This document shows, one piece after another, positions 1-9,704 of a stretch of 64,000 bases of DNA. A model generated the notes under the pieces. That model had not been told where the DNA came from, searched no databases, and worked only from the letters and a program-made list of their open reading frames with translations. The position numbers and the translations under genes were made by a program. The stretch lies in NCBI GenBank assembly GCA_024516035.1, contig CM044959.1, positions 34,214,662 through 34,278,661 on the forward strand, in the 5' to 3' direction. Source of the stretch: Bactericera cockerelli (lineage: Eukaryota > Arthropoda > Insecta > Hemiptera > Triozidae). How positions within the stretch are numbered: position 1 is the stretch's first letter; every line of letters starts with the position of its first letter.

Positions 1-362
1 GCACCCACTTGGACAAAAGCTTCTGCATACCCAATTCTTCATGTAAAATTTTAAATGCAGTATCTTTTGAAATCTCTAGAGTGTCAGCTATCTCTTGTAA
101 CTTAACTTTGCGATCAGCTCTCACGATTTTCAGCACTTTTTGAGTGTTTTCTGGTGTAGCCATCTCAATAGGACGTCCTGAGCGGTCCTTGTCTTCGGTG
201 GATGTTCTACCACTTTTAAACTCTCTATAACCACCAACAAATTGTTCCTTTTGATGGACAGTCATTTGGATAACACTTTATTAACCATTTTTGAGCTTCC
301 ACAGTATTTTTACCCATCAAAAAACAATGTTTGATCACGACGCGAAACTCGTTTTTATCCAT
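1..362 (-). pseudogene. mariner-family transposase, N-terminal part, frameshifted
   Basis: Reading the minus strand from an ATG at 362-360 gives a mariner transposase N-terminus: it opens MDKNEFRVVIKHCFLMGKNT and continues through VEAQKWL, the first helix-turn-helix of the paired-like DNA-binding domain. After about codon 41 this frame hits a stop near 227-225. From about 239 leftward, another frame carries on with REFKSGRTSTEDKDRSGRP (linker with the GRP motif), then KVLKIVRADRKVKLQEIAD and KILHEELGMQKLLSKWV, the second helix-turn-helix and the family's HEHLGMRKLCSKWVPR-like block. A small indel around 225-246 therefore breaks the gene. The DDD catalytic domain would lie beyond base 1 and is not visible. 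The enzyme normally binds the inverted repeats and does cut-and-paste at TA sites; this copy cannot make a full protein without frameshifting. Confidence 0.9.
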
Positions 363-537
363 ATTTTAAAAGTAAACAATAGAAGCTTCACTAAATTTGT
401 AATAGCTTAGAGAAAAATAATTTTCACGGCACAAAATCTCAACACATGACTGATGACCGTTGGAACTAAAAGTTTCAAAACAAACAGCGCGCTAGTGGCT
501 AGCTCTATTACCTAGTTCGACGACTTAATGACCCATG
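1..537 (-). mobile_element. mariner element, 5' half, truncated by window edge
   Basis: The transposase ORF is preceded (363-509) by a short untranslated stretch. At 510-537 the minus strand reads CATGGGTCATTAAGTCGTCG, which resembles a mariner inverted-repeat end and is followed by TA at 538-539, the expected target dinucleotide. The exact end is inferred because the partner repeat lies outside the window. Confidence 0.7.
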
Positions 538-539
538 TA

Positions 540-1106
540 GTATATGTTTTAGAAGGAGACACAAAAATGTAAATAATATGTAGTTCTCAACCAAAAAGTG
601 GAAGAAAAATACCACCAGCTCAAGCTGAGTAAGAATTTTGGATAAGGGAGACAGTATTTTATTCTTCCTTTTTTATGACTAAAAAATGTACTTAAGATAT
701 TTGGACAGACACGCGATTATATGGCCATCATGTTAATTCCTATGGGCACTAAATGTATTTGATAGTAATTGTATGCCTTTTTGCTCCTCCCTCTTTTTCA
801 AGTACCTACAATTATTATGTATCAAAAAAAAAAAAAAATACGTGGACATTATCAGTTTATCCCAAAAACATTATAAAATAACAGTAACACATAAATACAA
901 CTGATATATGATATTAAAATACATATGCATGTCCTAACACTCCTGATACTTGAGAATGTTGAGATAGCTCAATTAAGACTAATTAAAATGTTCAAATTAT
1001 TAATAATTTTTATTCCTCGTGCTTAATTGAAGGACCAAAAATATCAAGCTTGACGGCGGAGAAATATTATAAGACAGACAATGTTACTATGAAGCAGTTG
1101 AAATAA
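540..1106. other. AT-rich intergenic DNA, no gene seen
   Basis: No ORF or recognised repeat. A 15-base A run lies at 824-838, on either side plain AT-rich sequence. Confidence 0.6.
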
Positions 1107-1140
1107 TTAACCTCACCCAGCCTGGGTTGGGCCGAGAATC
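1107..1140 (-). repeat. SINE body fragment (shared CAGGCTGGGTGAGG module)
   Basis: The minus strand reads CGGCCCAACCCAGGCTGGGT then GAGGTTAAT, the same core found in the complete SINE at 5105-5326 and in the tRNA-headed SINEs near 48060 and 50040. No head is recognisable beside it, so this is a short relic. Confidence 0.7.
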
Positions 1141-1193
1141 TAACATCAGAAGATTCCAGAAGATGTGGTCAGTTGGTCACCTATTAATTTCTA

Positions 1194-1268
1194 ATCTCAT
1201 TTATCAGTTTCACGTAAAATTCCTACGATTTTAAGTGAAACTGATTACGTGAAACTGATAAATGAGAT
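1194..1268. repeat. perfect 24-bp inverted repeat (hairpin)
   Basis: Arms 1194-1217 and 1245-1268 are exact reverse complements (outer end ATCTCATTTATCAG, inner end CACGTAA), with a 27-base loop. The loop contains a further partial copy of GTGAAACTGA. Could be a tiny MITE remnant; no target duplication was identified. Confidence 0.85.
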
Positions 1269-2577
1269 GTGCCATCGACGGCAACGCTGGCTTTTCGCAA
1301 TAAAGTTAAACCTTGTGATAAGGTAAACAACTGAAAATGTCTGAACCGAAGACAATAAGACAAAGCCTCACAGCCGGCGAATGTTTGGAACATTTCTAGA
1401 AAGCAGGCAATACCGGTGTGGAATTTATCACAAATATAAATTTATTACACGCACTTTACATGACACATGAAACAGGAATAAAAATAATGATCACATTATT
1501 CATGTAGTCACCTATTATTATTCACATTATGTTTGTGTAATGTTCGAGCAACAAGTAATATGACACCTCTGAGCAAGGAGGATGGTCTACGTATGTATGA
1601 TGATCAATATACAGGATATTATTATTTTTATTCATGCAAAAAACCATTCAAGATTGTGGTTGTAGCTGTAGGAATATGTCCGTGATTCTACTTAGAGCAT
1701 TGAATAAATTGTATATCATTTATTATGTATCTTAAATCCAATGAATTACTATTAATTCATTTTACAAAGTAACAAAGCCGAAATACAAGTAACATCAAGA
1801 CCAAGACTATATTATGGTCGTCTTCTGATTGCTCGTCTGAATATTTGCCATCTTTAACGGGAAATTTGACATCTCCACTAATTACATCTACTTGCAGAAA
1901 GTTTCATATCTAATTATGTATTATTTGTTAAGACTAGAGTTTTGGTGCCTCCACTAATATGAAAAAGCTAATAAGTTTAAATTTAACAGTTTTTTTTAAA
2001 AATTTAATATGTGCAATGTGCATTACTAAAATAAAATGGTTTATTTGTTCAATTAATTTTCTATATATTTAGATATATTGTGTATTGAAAAATCAATCCA
2101 GAGAAATTGGCAAAAGATATTTTTGTGTGATAACAGATAACACCATGATTGGTTGCCATTCTTTGTCGCCTGCCTTAAATTACCATCACCTTTTGTTCAC
2201 AATTCGACACCTTTAGAGTGAACATTGAACTATTATGTGAGAAAGTATGTCGCTGATTTAACTTATAACCATGTATATTGAAGAAATGTCATTGAGTTTT
2301 TATTGTATATTGTACCTATACAATAATATATATTATTTCTTCATTTTTTTATAACGATGTAATATGAGATTTATTTACTTTTTATATTCAAAGAGACACT
2401 CCCTCTTTTTCATCTTTTGAAATCAAATTAGAAAGGGAACACTTTGTCAATATTTTCACAATGTTTTGATGCCATTAATAATTTTCTTTTCTTATGTATT
2501 GGTCCCCCCGCAGCCTGAACTCAATTAATTTGTAAGGATTTTTCTTAGCGGTGTCATGAATGTTTCAAATTTAAGGT
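1269..2577. other. AT-rich DNA, no gene seen
   Basis: Stop codons are dense in all frames and no repeat family was recognised. Confidence 0.55.
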
Positions 2578-2712
2578 CCAATTTTTTTGGGTCGAACCAA
2601 TATCGATTTATGTATGTACCTTGTACCTATTTAGTTTCAATTTTGATGTAGGTTTAATGTACCTATATAGGTACATAGTTCCATATTGGTTCGACCCAAA
2701 AAAAAAAATTGG
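2578..2712. mobile_element. small MITE with about 26-bp terminal inverted repeats
   Basis: The left end (2578-2603) starts CCAATTTTTTTGGGTCGAAC and the right end (2683-2712) is its reverse complement, with a longer A run. The 135-bp element has no coding capacity. Flanks do not show an unambiguous target duplication, so the superfamily is not assigned. Confidence 0.75.
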
Positions 2713-2835
2713 ATTTTAAAACTCAAGCATTACGTACCTACTCAATGATTATGTATTACTTTCATGATTATTCCTAATTTGTACAAAAAAAGAAAGAAAT
2801 AATGGAAACATATACCCTAAAATTCCATGGGTCGG

Positions 2836-2900
2836 TTTGGATTCGAACCACCCGCCGCGCGGCACCCAGTCGTTCATCAGCGACGCGCCTCATACCACTG
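2836..2900 (-). repeat. tRNA-derived SINE head (relic)
   Basis: The minus strand carries a B-box-like GGTGGTTCGAATCC at about 2839-2852 and an upstream GC-rich stretch (GGCGCGTCGCTGATGAACGA) in the right place for an A box. It does not fold as a clean tRNA, so a decayed SINE promoter is more likely than a gene. Confidence 0.5.
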
Positions 2901-4603
2901 TATTCACTTGAGAAGAAATATAAGTAAGTACCTTTGCGCAAGATTGTCTACAAATAACAGAATTAGAAGTAAAGAAGTTACCTTAAATGGTGATGATAAT
3001 AAACTTGTAAAAGAGAAAATTACTTTTTGTTTCATTTTATCATCGCAAAATGGCGTCCTCCTAACGCAACAAAGTAGAAGAAATGAGAAGTTTTCTTTTT
3101 GAAAGAAATATAAGTAATTATTTTAGAAGAAATTTTCGAGGGAAATTGTTGTTCCTAGGGGGGGGGGGGGTCTCAGTGGAGGTGGCATTGTAACTTTCCA
3201 CTATGATTGATTAGGAGAGTAGGAAGGTATGAGGAAGAGTGAGAACTGTTGTTTTTCAATCCTTTAGTGTTTCAGTTGTTTGAGTTCCTGCTCTTAATGT
3301 TGGCGGTGTAGTGGCAAGACGCGTCTGTTTGAAAAACAGTTCTCTGATCTGATGGTTAAAATTTTGGTTGACTTATGGATTTCTTCTCAAAGAGTCTAAA
3401 ATGATCCCGCACCGAAAACACCGCCGAAGGTGAAGAGATCCCCCATTTTGTTAAAGACGTGACAGAATGCTGAGTCATATACCTCAATCAGGCCAAAAAT
3501 TGGAGAAGAAAAGGGTGAATTAATTTCCTTTGAGGAACAAGAAATTTCAAATTCAATAAATGGAAACAAGTCCTCCGGGGGACTGCAATTTTTTCACAAA
3601 TTTGAATGCATTTTCTTTCAATTTGCATCTTTTTAAAAGGAAATTGCATATCTATCCCTAAGTGCGAAGTAAGTAGAGTTTTACTTTTTACACTTTCATT
3701 CTTCTTTGTTTGTCCCTGACACAATCATACATTGTCATGTCAGCATAGACTCTCTTATTCTTTGATGGATTCCTTGAGTGATGAAATAATATCTTGCATT
3801 GATTAGGTAGTGTTGTTTGAAGTTTAGTTAGAAATAACGTGGAACACCACTAAACTAAAAAACAATTTTTCACACAAAAAAATCGTAAATTCCAAGAGCG
3901 GTGATACACATCACCGAGATAGTACGAGCTAACAACTATCTTTTTGTGGTCCAGGATGCTAAAAAACCTCCTTCTCAACTGTTTAACAACAAGGACTTCT
4001 AAATATGAAACATCCAACACGTGGCGTGAATATAAAAATTGTATGTCACATGCAGAACAGCATCTCTATTAATAAATTTAACACAATAGGGTCACGTTTG
4101 TCTATTTCCAACTGACAAAGGTTTTGTAACAAAATTTCTATATCGCTTAATCCTCTGACCATCTTGTGTATCTCCCACAACCCTTGATAACCCTTTAATC
4201 CTTTTTGAGCTTACTAATCTGCTCAACATAAAATAATCCCTAAACACATGTAGGTATAAATAGCAGGTATTGGAAAATTAATAGTCTAAACCTCTAAACC
4301 ACAAAGTGTGCAGCGGATAAAAAAAAGATTTTTTTTTCATCTTGATAAAAACGGATTGATGTGAGTGAGTCCCTTGTTCGAACTCTCATGATAGGTATAT
4401 TTTTTAAATTAATTCATTTTTTGTCGAAAAATATTTTGTATCAAAAAGAGAGCGTAGGCTTATTTTTTTTTTATCAAAAGAATATAAGAGACATCGGTTG
4501 TTCAGAGAGAGCTTTCATTGCAATCAAAAAGTGTTTGTAATTGCATATCGATTTCGTCAGTCTCCGTCTCTCTCTTTCTATCTAGAAGGATTTTGAGAGT
4601 AGA
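2901..4603. other. no convincing gene; homopolymer G run and one B-box-like site
   Basis: A 13-base G run is at 3158-3170. A possible plus-strand B box (TTGTTCGAACTCTC) lies at 4374-4387. The short ORFs have no family features. Confidence 0.5.
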
Positions 4604-4682
4604 TAAAGAAAGAGAGAGAGAGAGAGATCCCATGACAGTGATGGATAACACAAAAGATGAGTAGACAAGGAAATAAAGAGCC

Positions 4683-4744
<62 letters not shown>

Positions 4745-4745
4745 G
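4604..4745. repeat. (GA)n microsatellite/purine tract
   Basis: Nearly pure AGAG repeats, interrupted at about 4629-4688 by a non-repeat stretch, then continuous to 4745. Ser/Leu-rich minus-strand ORFs across it are artefacts of the dinucleotide. Confidence 0.95.
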
Positions 4746-5093
4746 GGGAACAGAAAAGCTGTGACAAAAAAGTTTAAGCGCATCACTCTGGCAACCATTC
4801 TTTGTGAAAATATAGGGACCGAGTGAATGAAGAAAACGGGGTGACTTGGCTCGGAGGCGTAATGGGAGCAGAGACACTGATACCCTGGTAGTGGCGTTGT
4901 CTCATTCACCCCGCACATGATCAGTATTGTCTTGTTGGGATTGCTAGAACTCCGACGGTTCTTGTTATGCTGGCGATTTCCGGTGCAACTTAGGTGGAGT
5001 GAGGAAGAACACTCCGGTCTCAAATGAAATCTAATGTCAAAAAATATGCTGGCAATGAGACATTGGGAGAGTAATATTAGAATTTTTACTTTT
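4746..5093. other. unassigned single-copy-looking DNA
   Basis: Less AT-rich than its surroundings, without a supported exon or repeat. It abuts the SINE target duplication. Confidence 0.4.
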
Positions 5094-5104
5094 AATGTCC
5101 TTTA

Positions 5105-5326
5105 GCCAGCGTCGATGGCGCGTTGAATGCACCGGTTCTCGTTGGATCACCGAAGTTAAGCAACGTCCAGCGAGGTGAAGACTTCGTGATGCTGGCATTC
5201 CGGCCCAACCCAGGCTGGGTGAGGTTAATGTGGGTAGCAGGTTTGTGAGTTTCCTGCGAATGGAGGGTAACACCCCCGTCGTGATATGACCAATGCAGTT
5301 GAAAGCGACGTTAAACCAAAAAAAAA
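5105..5326 (+). mobile_element. full-length 5S rRNA-derived SINE with 11-bp target duplication
   Basis: The head (about 5105-5172) reads GCCAGCG, then CACCGGTTCTCGTTGGATCA, then CCGAAGTTAAGCAACGTCCA: a modified 5S rRNA 5' half including the internal promoter region (A box around AAGCAACGTC). Part of the 5S 3' half may persist as ACTTCGTGATGCTGG and ATTCCGG. The body follows (CCAGGCTGGGTGAGGTTAAT at 5209-5228), then a tail ending ACGTTAAACC plus a short A run. It is flanked by perfect direct repeats AATGTCCTTTA at 5094-5104 and 5327-5337, the signature of LINE-mediated retroposition. Such SINEs are Pol III transcribed and borrow a LINE's machinery. Confidence 0.92.
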
Positions 5327-5337
5327 AATGTCCTTTA

Positions 5338-5834
5338 ATAATAAGGTTTTATAATTTACTTCTACAATTTTGATAAAAGTAGCGTTATTCTTTTGTTTGA
5401 TTCACACCCAGGGTAAATATTTTTGAAAACTTTGTTCTCAGTCTGAATATCTTTCATTCCGTCTATCTTCTCCCCGTCATAGGGAATGCTACATTGCTAC
5501 AACTTACATAGATGAAAGATCTTCTGTCAAAATAGAAGAGAAGAAACTTCAAGGTTCATATGTTGTCATTATTATTATGAAGGGTCAACGTGAAACACAT
5601 GTCTGTGGATACTGTGGAACCAGGGCTAATTTTTTAGCTTTGACCAAGGTGTTGTAAAATGTGTGTTGTCCGATTTATAATTTTTTAAAAGAAAAACAAT
5701 AAAGTTAAGGTCATTGAAATAAGCATGAATTTTACTATATAAATCAAGCTTTTTTGCCACTAGTTAATTATTTTATTATGTAATTATAAATGTAAACGAT
5801 CTATCTTCATATCCGAGCAACCATTTCCAATATG
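5338..5834. other. AT-rich DNA, no gene seen
   Basis: No ORF, repeat or RNA gene supported. Confidence 0.5.
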
Positions 5835-6065
5835 AAACACCTCGGCCGAGGTGTGAAGAACGCCTATACAAATAAAGAGACAGCGCGGCAGAGGTAACGG
5901 AAAACATAGTTCCCATGCATTTCATGTACTTTCAGCCAGCGAAAAGTGCAACATGAATTTCAAAAATTGCGATTTTTATTGCAGAAATGGACTCTACGTC
6001 GAAAAAAAAATTGATTTCTATCTTCTTTCCGCCTCTATTTTCTTTTGGTACAATCATTAGCTTCT

Positions 6066-6612
6066 TATCCCCCCAAAAATACCACTTCGTGGTTAAAAAA
6101 AGAAGAACGCCTCACTCAAAAGAATTATTATAATTAGCTAAAAATAAATGATATCAAATTGAGAACACCTTACCCCTTCTCTTTCTATATCTCTGCACTC
6201 CTCTCTGAATTTATTCCTCTTATGTTTATCTTTCTTTATCCTTTCTAGGGGTCATCCCAAACTTGATTTCTCTTTAAATTTACTTGTTGCACGGCAATAA
6301 AAAATGGCGGTCGGAGTATGATTTTTCTGAACTTATTTGATTTGAATCGAGAAAATTACACCGCGACCGCCATTTTTTATTGCCGTGCAACAAGTAAATT
6401 TAAAGAGAAATCAAGTTTGGGATGACCCCTAGAAAGGATAAAGAAAGATAAACATAAGAGGAATAAATTCAGAGAGGAGTGCAGAGATATAGAAAGAGAA
6501 GGGGTAAGGTGTTCTCAATTTGATATCATTTATTTTTAGCTAATTATAATAATTCTTTTGAGTGAGGCGTTCTTCTTTTTTTAACCACGAAGTGGTATTT
6601 TTTGGGGGGATA
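6066..6612. mobile_element. nested foldback element, 248-bp arms
   Basis: Arms 6066-6313 and 6364-6612 are reverse complements with almost no differences, separated by a 50-base loop. Ends read TATCCCCCCAAAAATACCAC; just inside is a mini-palindrome ACCACTTCGTGGT. It lies between the arms of the larger foldback, either as a later insertion or as an integral inner layer. Confidence 0.88.
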
Positions 6613-7087
6613 TCAGTTCTTTTTGTACGAAAATATAGGTTCATACACTACTAAAACATTATGTATAACAAAAGTAAATAAGCTGGGAAAATGTGAATGT
6701 ACCAAGTTGTCTTTTTTTTAAGATATAGTTTTAGCAGTAGGTAATGCAAGACCTTTTGATTCTATACTCCACATGATTAGGTTTATCTTTCAATGCTAAA
6801 TAGACCTCGGAGCCTCCTATGAGGGACACTAAAACACCTGGATTTACAAATGCCAAAGATATTAATTTGTAATCACCTTATCAAGGTGAGGTAATGAGTT
6901 CTCTCCCGTTGACCTTTTCTTACCCGAATTCTCTCCGGCTTGTTGCAGGGGTCACCACGAGTATCTCTCCCGGAAATAAGACCATGCTTTTTTACATTAG
7001 GTATTTAAGAAAATGAAAACTATAAAATTATCATTTTTATATAAGAATCGGCCTTTTATAAGGAAATCTTTAAAATCTCTAACTATT

Positions 7088-7267
7088 GAAAGGCAATGCC
7101 TTCAGTGTATAGTAGAGTTAGGTAAAATACATAGAAGGCCATGCCTCAGGAATATAGTAGGGTTAGGGATAATACATAGAAGGCAATGCCTCGGGTTTAT
7201 AGTAGGGTTAGGTAAATATATAGAAGGCCATGCCTTGGGTTTATCATAGGGTTAGGTAAAATACATA
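7088..7267 (+). repeat. 45-bp tandem repeat, four units
   Basis: Units start at 7088, 7134, 7179 and 7223 (46, 45, 44, 45 bp), each with GAAGGCNATGCCT, then TAGGGTTAGGTAAA. Because 45 is a multiple of three, a plus-strand ORF over it shows a 15-residue repeat (VGLGKIHRR type). This is probably a consequence of the repeat, not selection. Confidence 0.85.
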
Positions 7268-7462
7268 GAAAGCCAATCAATTTATTTTTCGACGTAGAGT
7301 CCATTTCTGCAATAAAAATCGCAATTTTTGAAATTCATGTTGTACTTTTCGCTGGCTGAAAGTACATGAAATGCATGGGAACTATGTTTTCCGTAACCTT
7401 ACACTCTGCCGGGCTGTCTCTTTCTTTGTATAGGCGTTCTTCACACCTCGGCCGAGGTGTTT

Positions 7463-7727
7463 GATATTTTGTCTTTGTCTTTACGAAAATGATTATACAA
7501 ACTGATTTTTTTTTATTAAATATCTGAATAGGCCTCGAAAATCACCTTACCACGGCCCTGCTTCCTGACCCATCCCCCCGTGCTTCTCCTGGCGAAAGAA
7601 AATGTTATGTACCCTCCTGTAACCACATTTTCGCCTTTGCTTTTTCGGCGACAGACATTCTGTGTGGAGTCGGGTTTCGCTGATGTTTGATGTACTTTGC
7701 AAAGTGATGCATGGGGGTTCTTTGTAG
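7463..7727. other. spacer between foldback and purine tract
   Basis: No feature recognised. Confidence 0.4.
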
Positions 7728-7880
7728 AGAAAGAGAGTGAGATATAGTGAGAAAGAGAGAGAAGGAGAGAGAAAGAGTGAGAGAAAAAGAGAGAGTGAGA
7801 GGGAGAGAGAGAGGAGATAGTGAGAGGGTGAGAGAGAGATAGTGAGAAAGAGAGAGAAGGAGAGAGAGAGAGATGAAGGA
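7728..7880. repeat. purine (GAGA) tract
   Basis: An imperfect GA-rich run with occasional T. The minus-strand Leu/Ser/Phe-rich ORF across it is a composition artefact. Confidence 0.9.
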
Positions 7881-9099
7881 GAGAATAAAAGAGTAGAGGG
7901 GGTATGAAGAGAAGAAGGAGGGAGGAAGATGGTTTTGTGGTGGGGATATTGGAGACGATATCAAGTTGCGGTTTGATGGAAGTTGATTTATGATTTTCAA
8001 CTTTTCCTCAGATACTGATTTTCCATCCATTTTCCGTTGGCGAAAAAAAAACTACCTATCGGGAAACTTAGCGGGGTTGTTTTTTCCTCCCCCCATAACC
8101 ATACTTTATATTTAACCAGCTGGTAACCCCCGTCCTTCTGTACGGTGAAGGGATTAGGCGGAGATATGGCCGTTCCCAGTCTAAATTCAAAATGTACTTC
8201 ACACTTTAGGCCGCAAGTGTGCAGAATCGGAGTGGTCCGAGCTGTGGGGTTTTCGATGACAATTTAAACATCACGTTGAAGTTTCCTGGATTTTTAATAT
8301 GGGTATCAAATTGGTCAACATAGTGTAAACATTAGATCAAGAAAAAGAGATACCACATCAGTGCTACCTAATTTAAAATTTCAATTGGGATTTCAAAAAT
8401 CGGACTACTGTAGAAGCTCACCTATCAAGAGCAACTTTCCAGCTAATAGTCAACATGCAATATCATACTTTTATCGATTAATACATTTTTTAGTACTTAT
8501 GTTTATGAAGCCAAAAAGTCCAAAATATGCAATGGGTTCATATGATTATTTCATTGGGGCCCCGTTTAATAATTTTTGGAGCTCTTATGTTTTTTTGCCA
8601 GAGAAAGGGAGACAGTTGCTTTGCAAACATCCTCAAAACTTTCTTTCTATGCTCCTGTAGCAGTTCACTTTTTGGTCGGGGAGACGTCTAGGATTGAAAC
8701 CATTGATATTAACTTCTCACTTACTATGTACTTCGTTTAAAGCAAAAAACACTCAATTCCAAGTCACTTCATTTAGAGCTCAAAGGCTTTTAAAAAGCTT
8801 GGTTTTCTTTATACGAATTTAAACTACCCTTATTCGAACACCCTAATTTATACATTGTATCCGAAAATGAAATTACAAAATATCTAATTGAACTTGGGAG
8901 GATGGCAATTTTTTAAAGTGGTATATATATGTACGGTAAATTTAAAAGCATCGGAGCAAGAGCGCAACAAAAAGGTCTGTAATTAAATTATTCCCTTACA
9001 GTTTTTGGCTTCGCAAAAAAAGGTAAAAAGGTGGCTTTCAAACAAGATCCCACGACATTGAAAATAATGTGTTCAAGCATGCGGATTGGGAAATGGAAG
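7881..9099. other. no gene supported
   Basis: The 99-residue plus-strand ORF at 8361-8660 has no recognisable domain, and no splice or promoter evidence was seen. Confidence 0.45.
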
Positions 9100-9400
9100 T
9101 TTTACGGAGAGGCAAATGTTTATAGGAGGGGGACTAAGGTGAGGGAGAGGTTTTAGGAGGGAATGGAGGAGAGGTTGAAAAGATTTTTTTGATTTGGGAG
9201 GAGAAGGAAGAATCAGGAGGGAAGGGCTGATTCAAGGGTAAAAAGAAGAGAGATATCGAATGGGAGTGATGTGATTAGGACGAAGAAGAGAGAATATTGG
9301 AAAGAGGAGAGAGGATATTTGAAGAAGGAGGTGTAGGGAGAGGGAGAGAGAAGTAAAGGGGTAGAGACGCACTCTCATTTCCTGTTTTATTGAAATTGGC
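9100..9400. repeat. purine-rich tract leading into minisatellite
   Basis: GGAGGAGA-type, strongly G/A-biased on the plus strand but without a fixed period. It may be degenerate relatives of the array that starts about 300 bp downstream. Confidence 0.7.
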
Positions 9401-9704
9401 AGGGAGAGCGGAGGTGACATTATTTTTTAATAAAGGTTTCCTTTTTACTTTCTACCTCTTTTTGCGTATACACACAAGCTCCCATGTGTGGATTTGGCGT
9501 GAGCGAGTGAGACAGAGAGAGAGAAGGAATCGGTATGTGAGGTGGACAGAGGTCAATAGTGAGTGCAGAAAAAAGATAAAACTTGTGCAAGAGGACAGAC
9601 ACGGGTCCCGGGGATTTCTGGCTGTGCCTTCTGAGCCTCTTTGTTTGAGTTTTAGCTTTAATCCTCGTAAACAAAATGGTGGGGAGGAAATGGAGCTTTC
9701 GGCG

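Larger units (their letters stand above)
5835..7462. mobile_element. 1.6-kb foldback element with about 185-bp terminal arms
   Basis: The left arm (5835-6016) and right arm (7275-7462, inverted) are near-identical. Both ends begin AAA followed by the perfect palindrome CACCTCGGCCGAGGTG (5838-5853 and 7444-7459), then GTGAAGAACGCC. A third copy of the arm sits alone at 62807-62995. The interior contains another foldback (6066-6612) and a 45-bp tandem repeat (7088-7267), but no transposase. It is a non-autonomous DNA element; I do not recognise the superfamily and could not fix a target duplication. Confidence 0.85.

Noticed and set aside
5105..5172. 5S rRNA gene
   Set aside because: Sequence departs from 5S in several paired positions, continues into a SINE body and is bounded by a target duplication.
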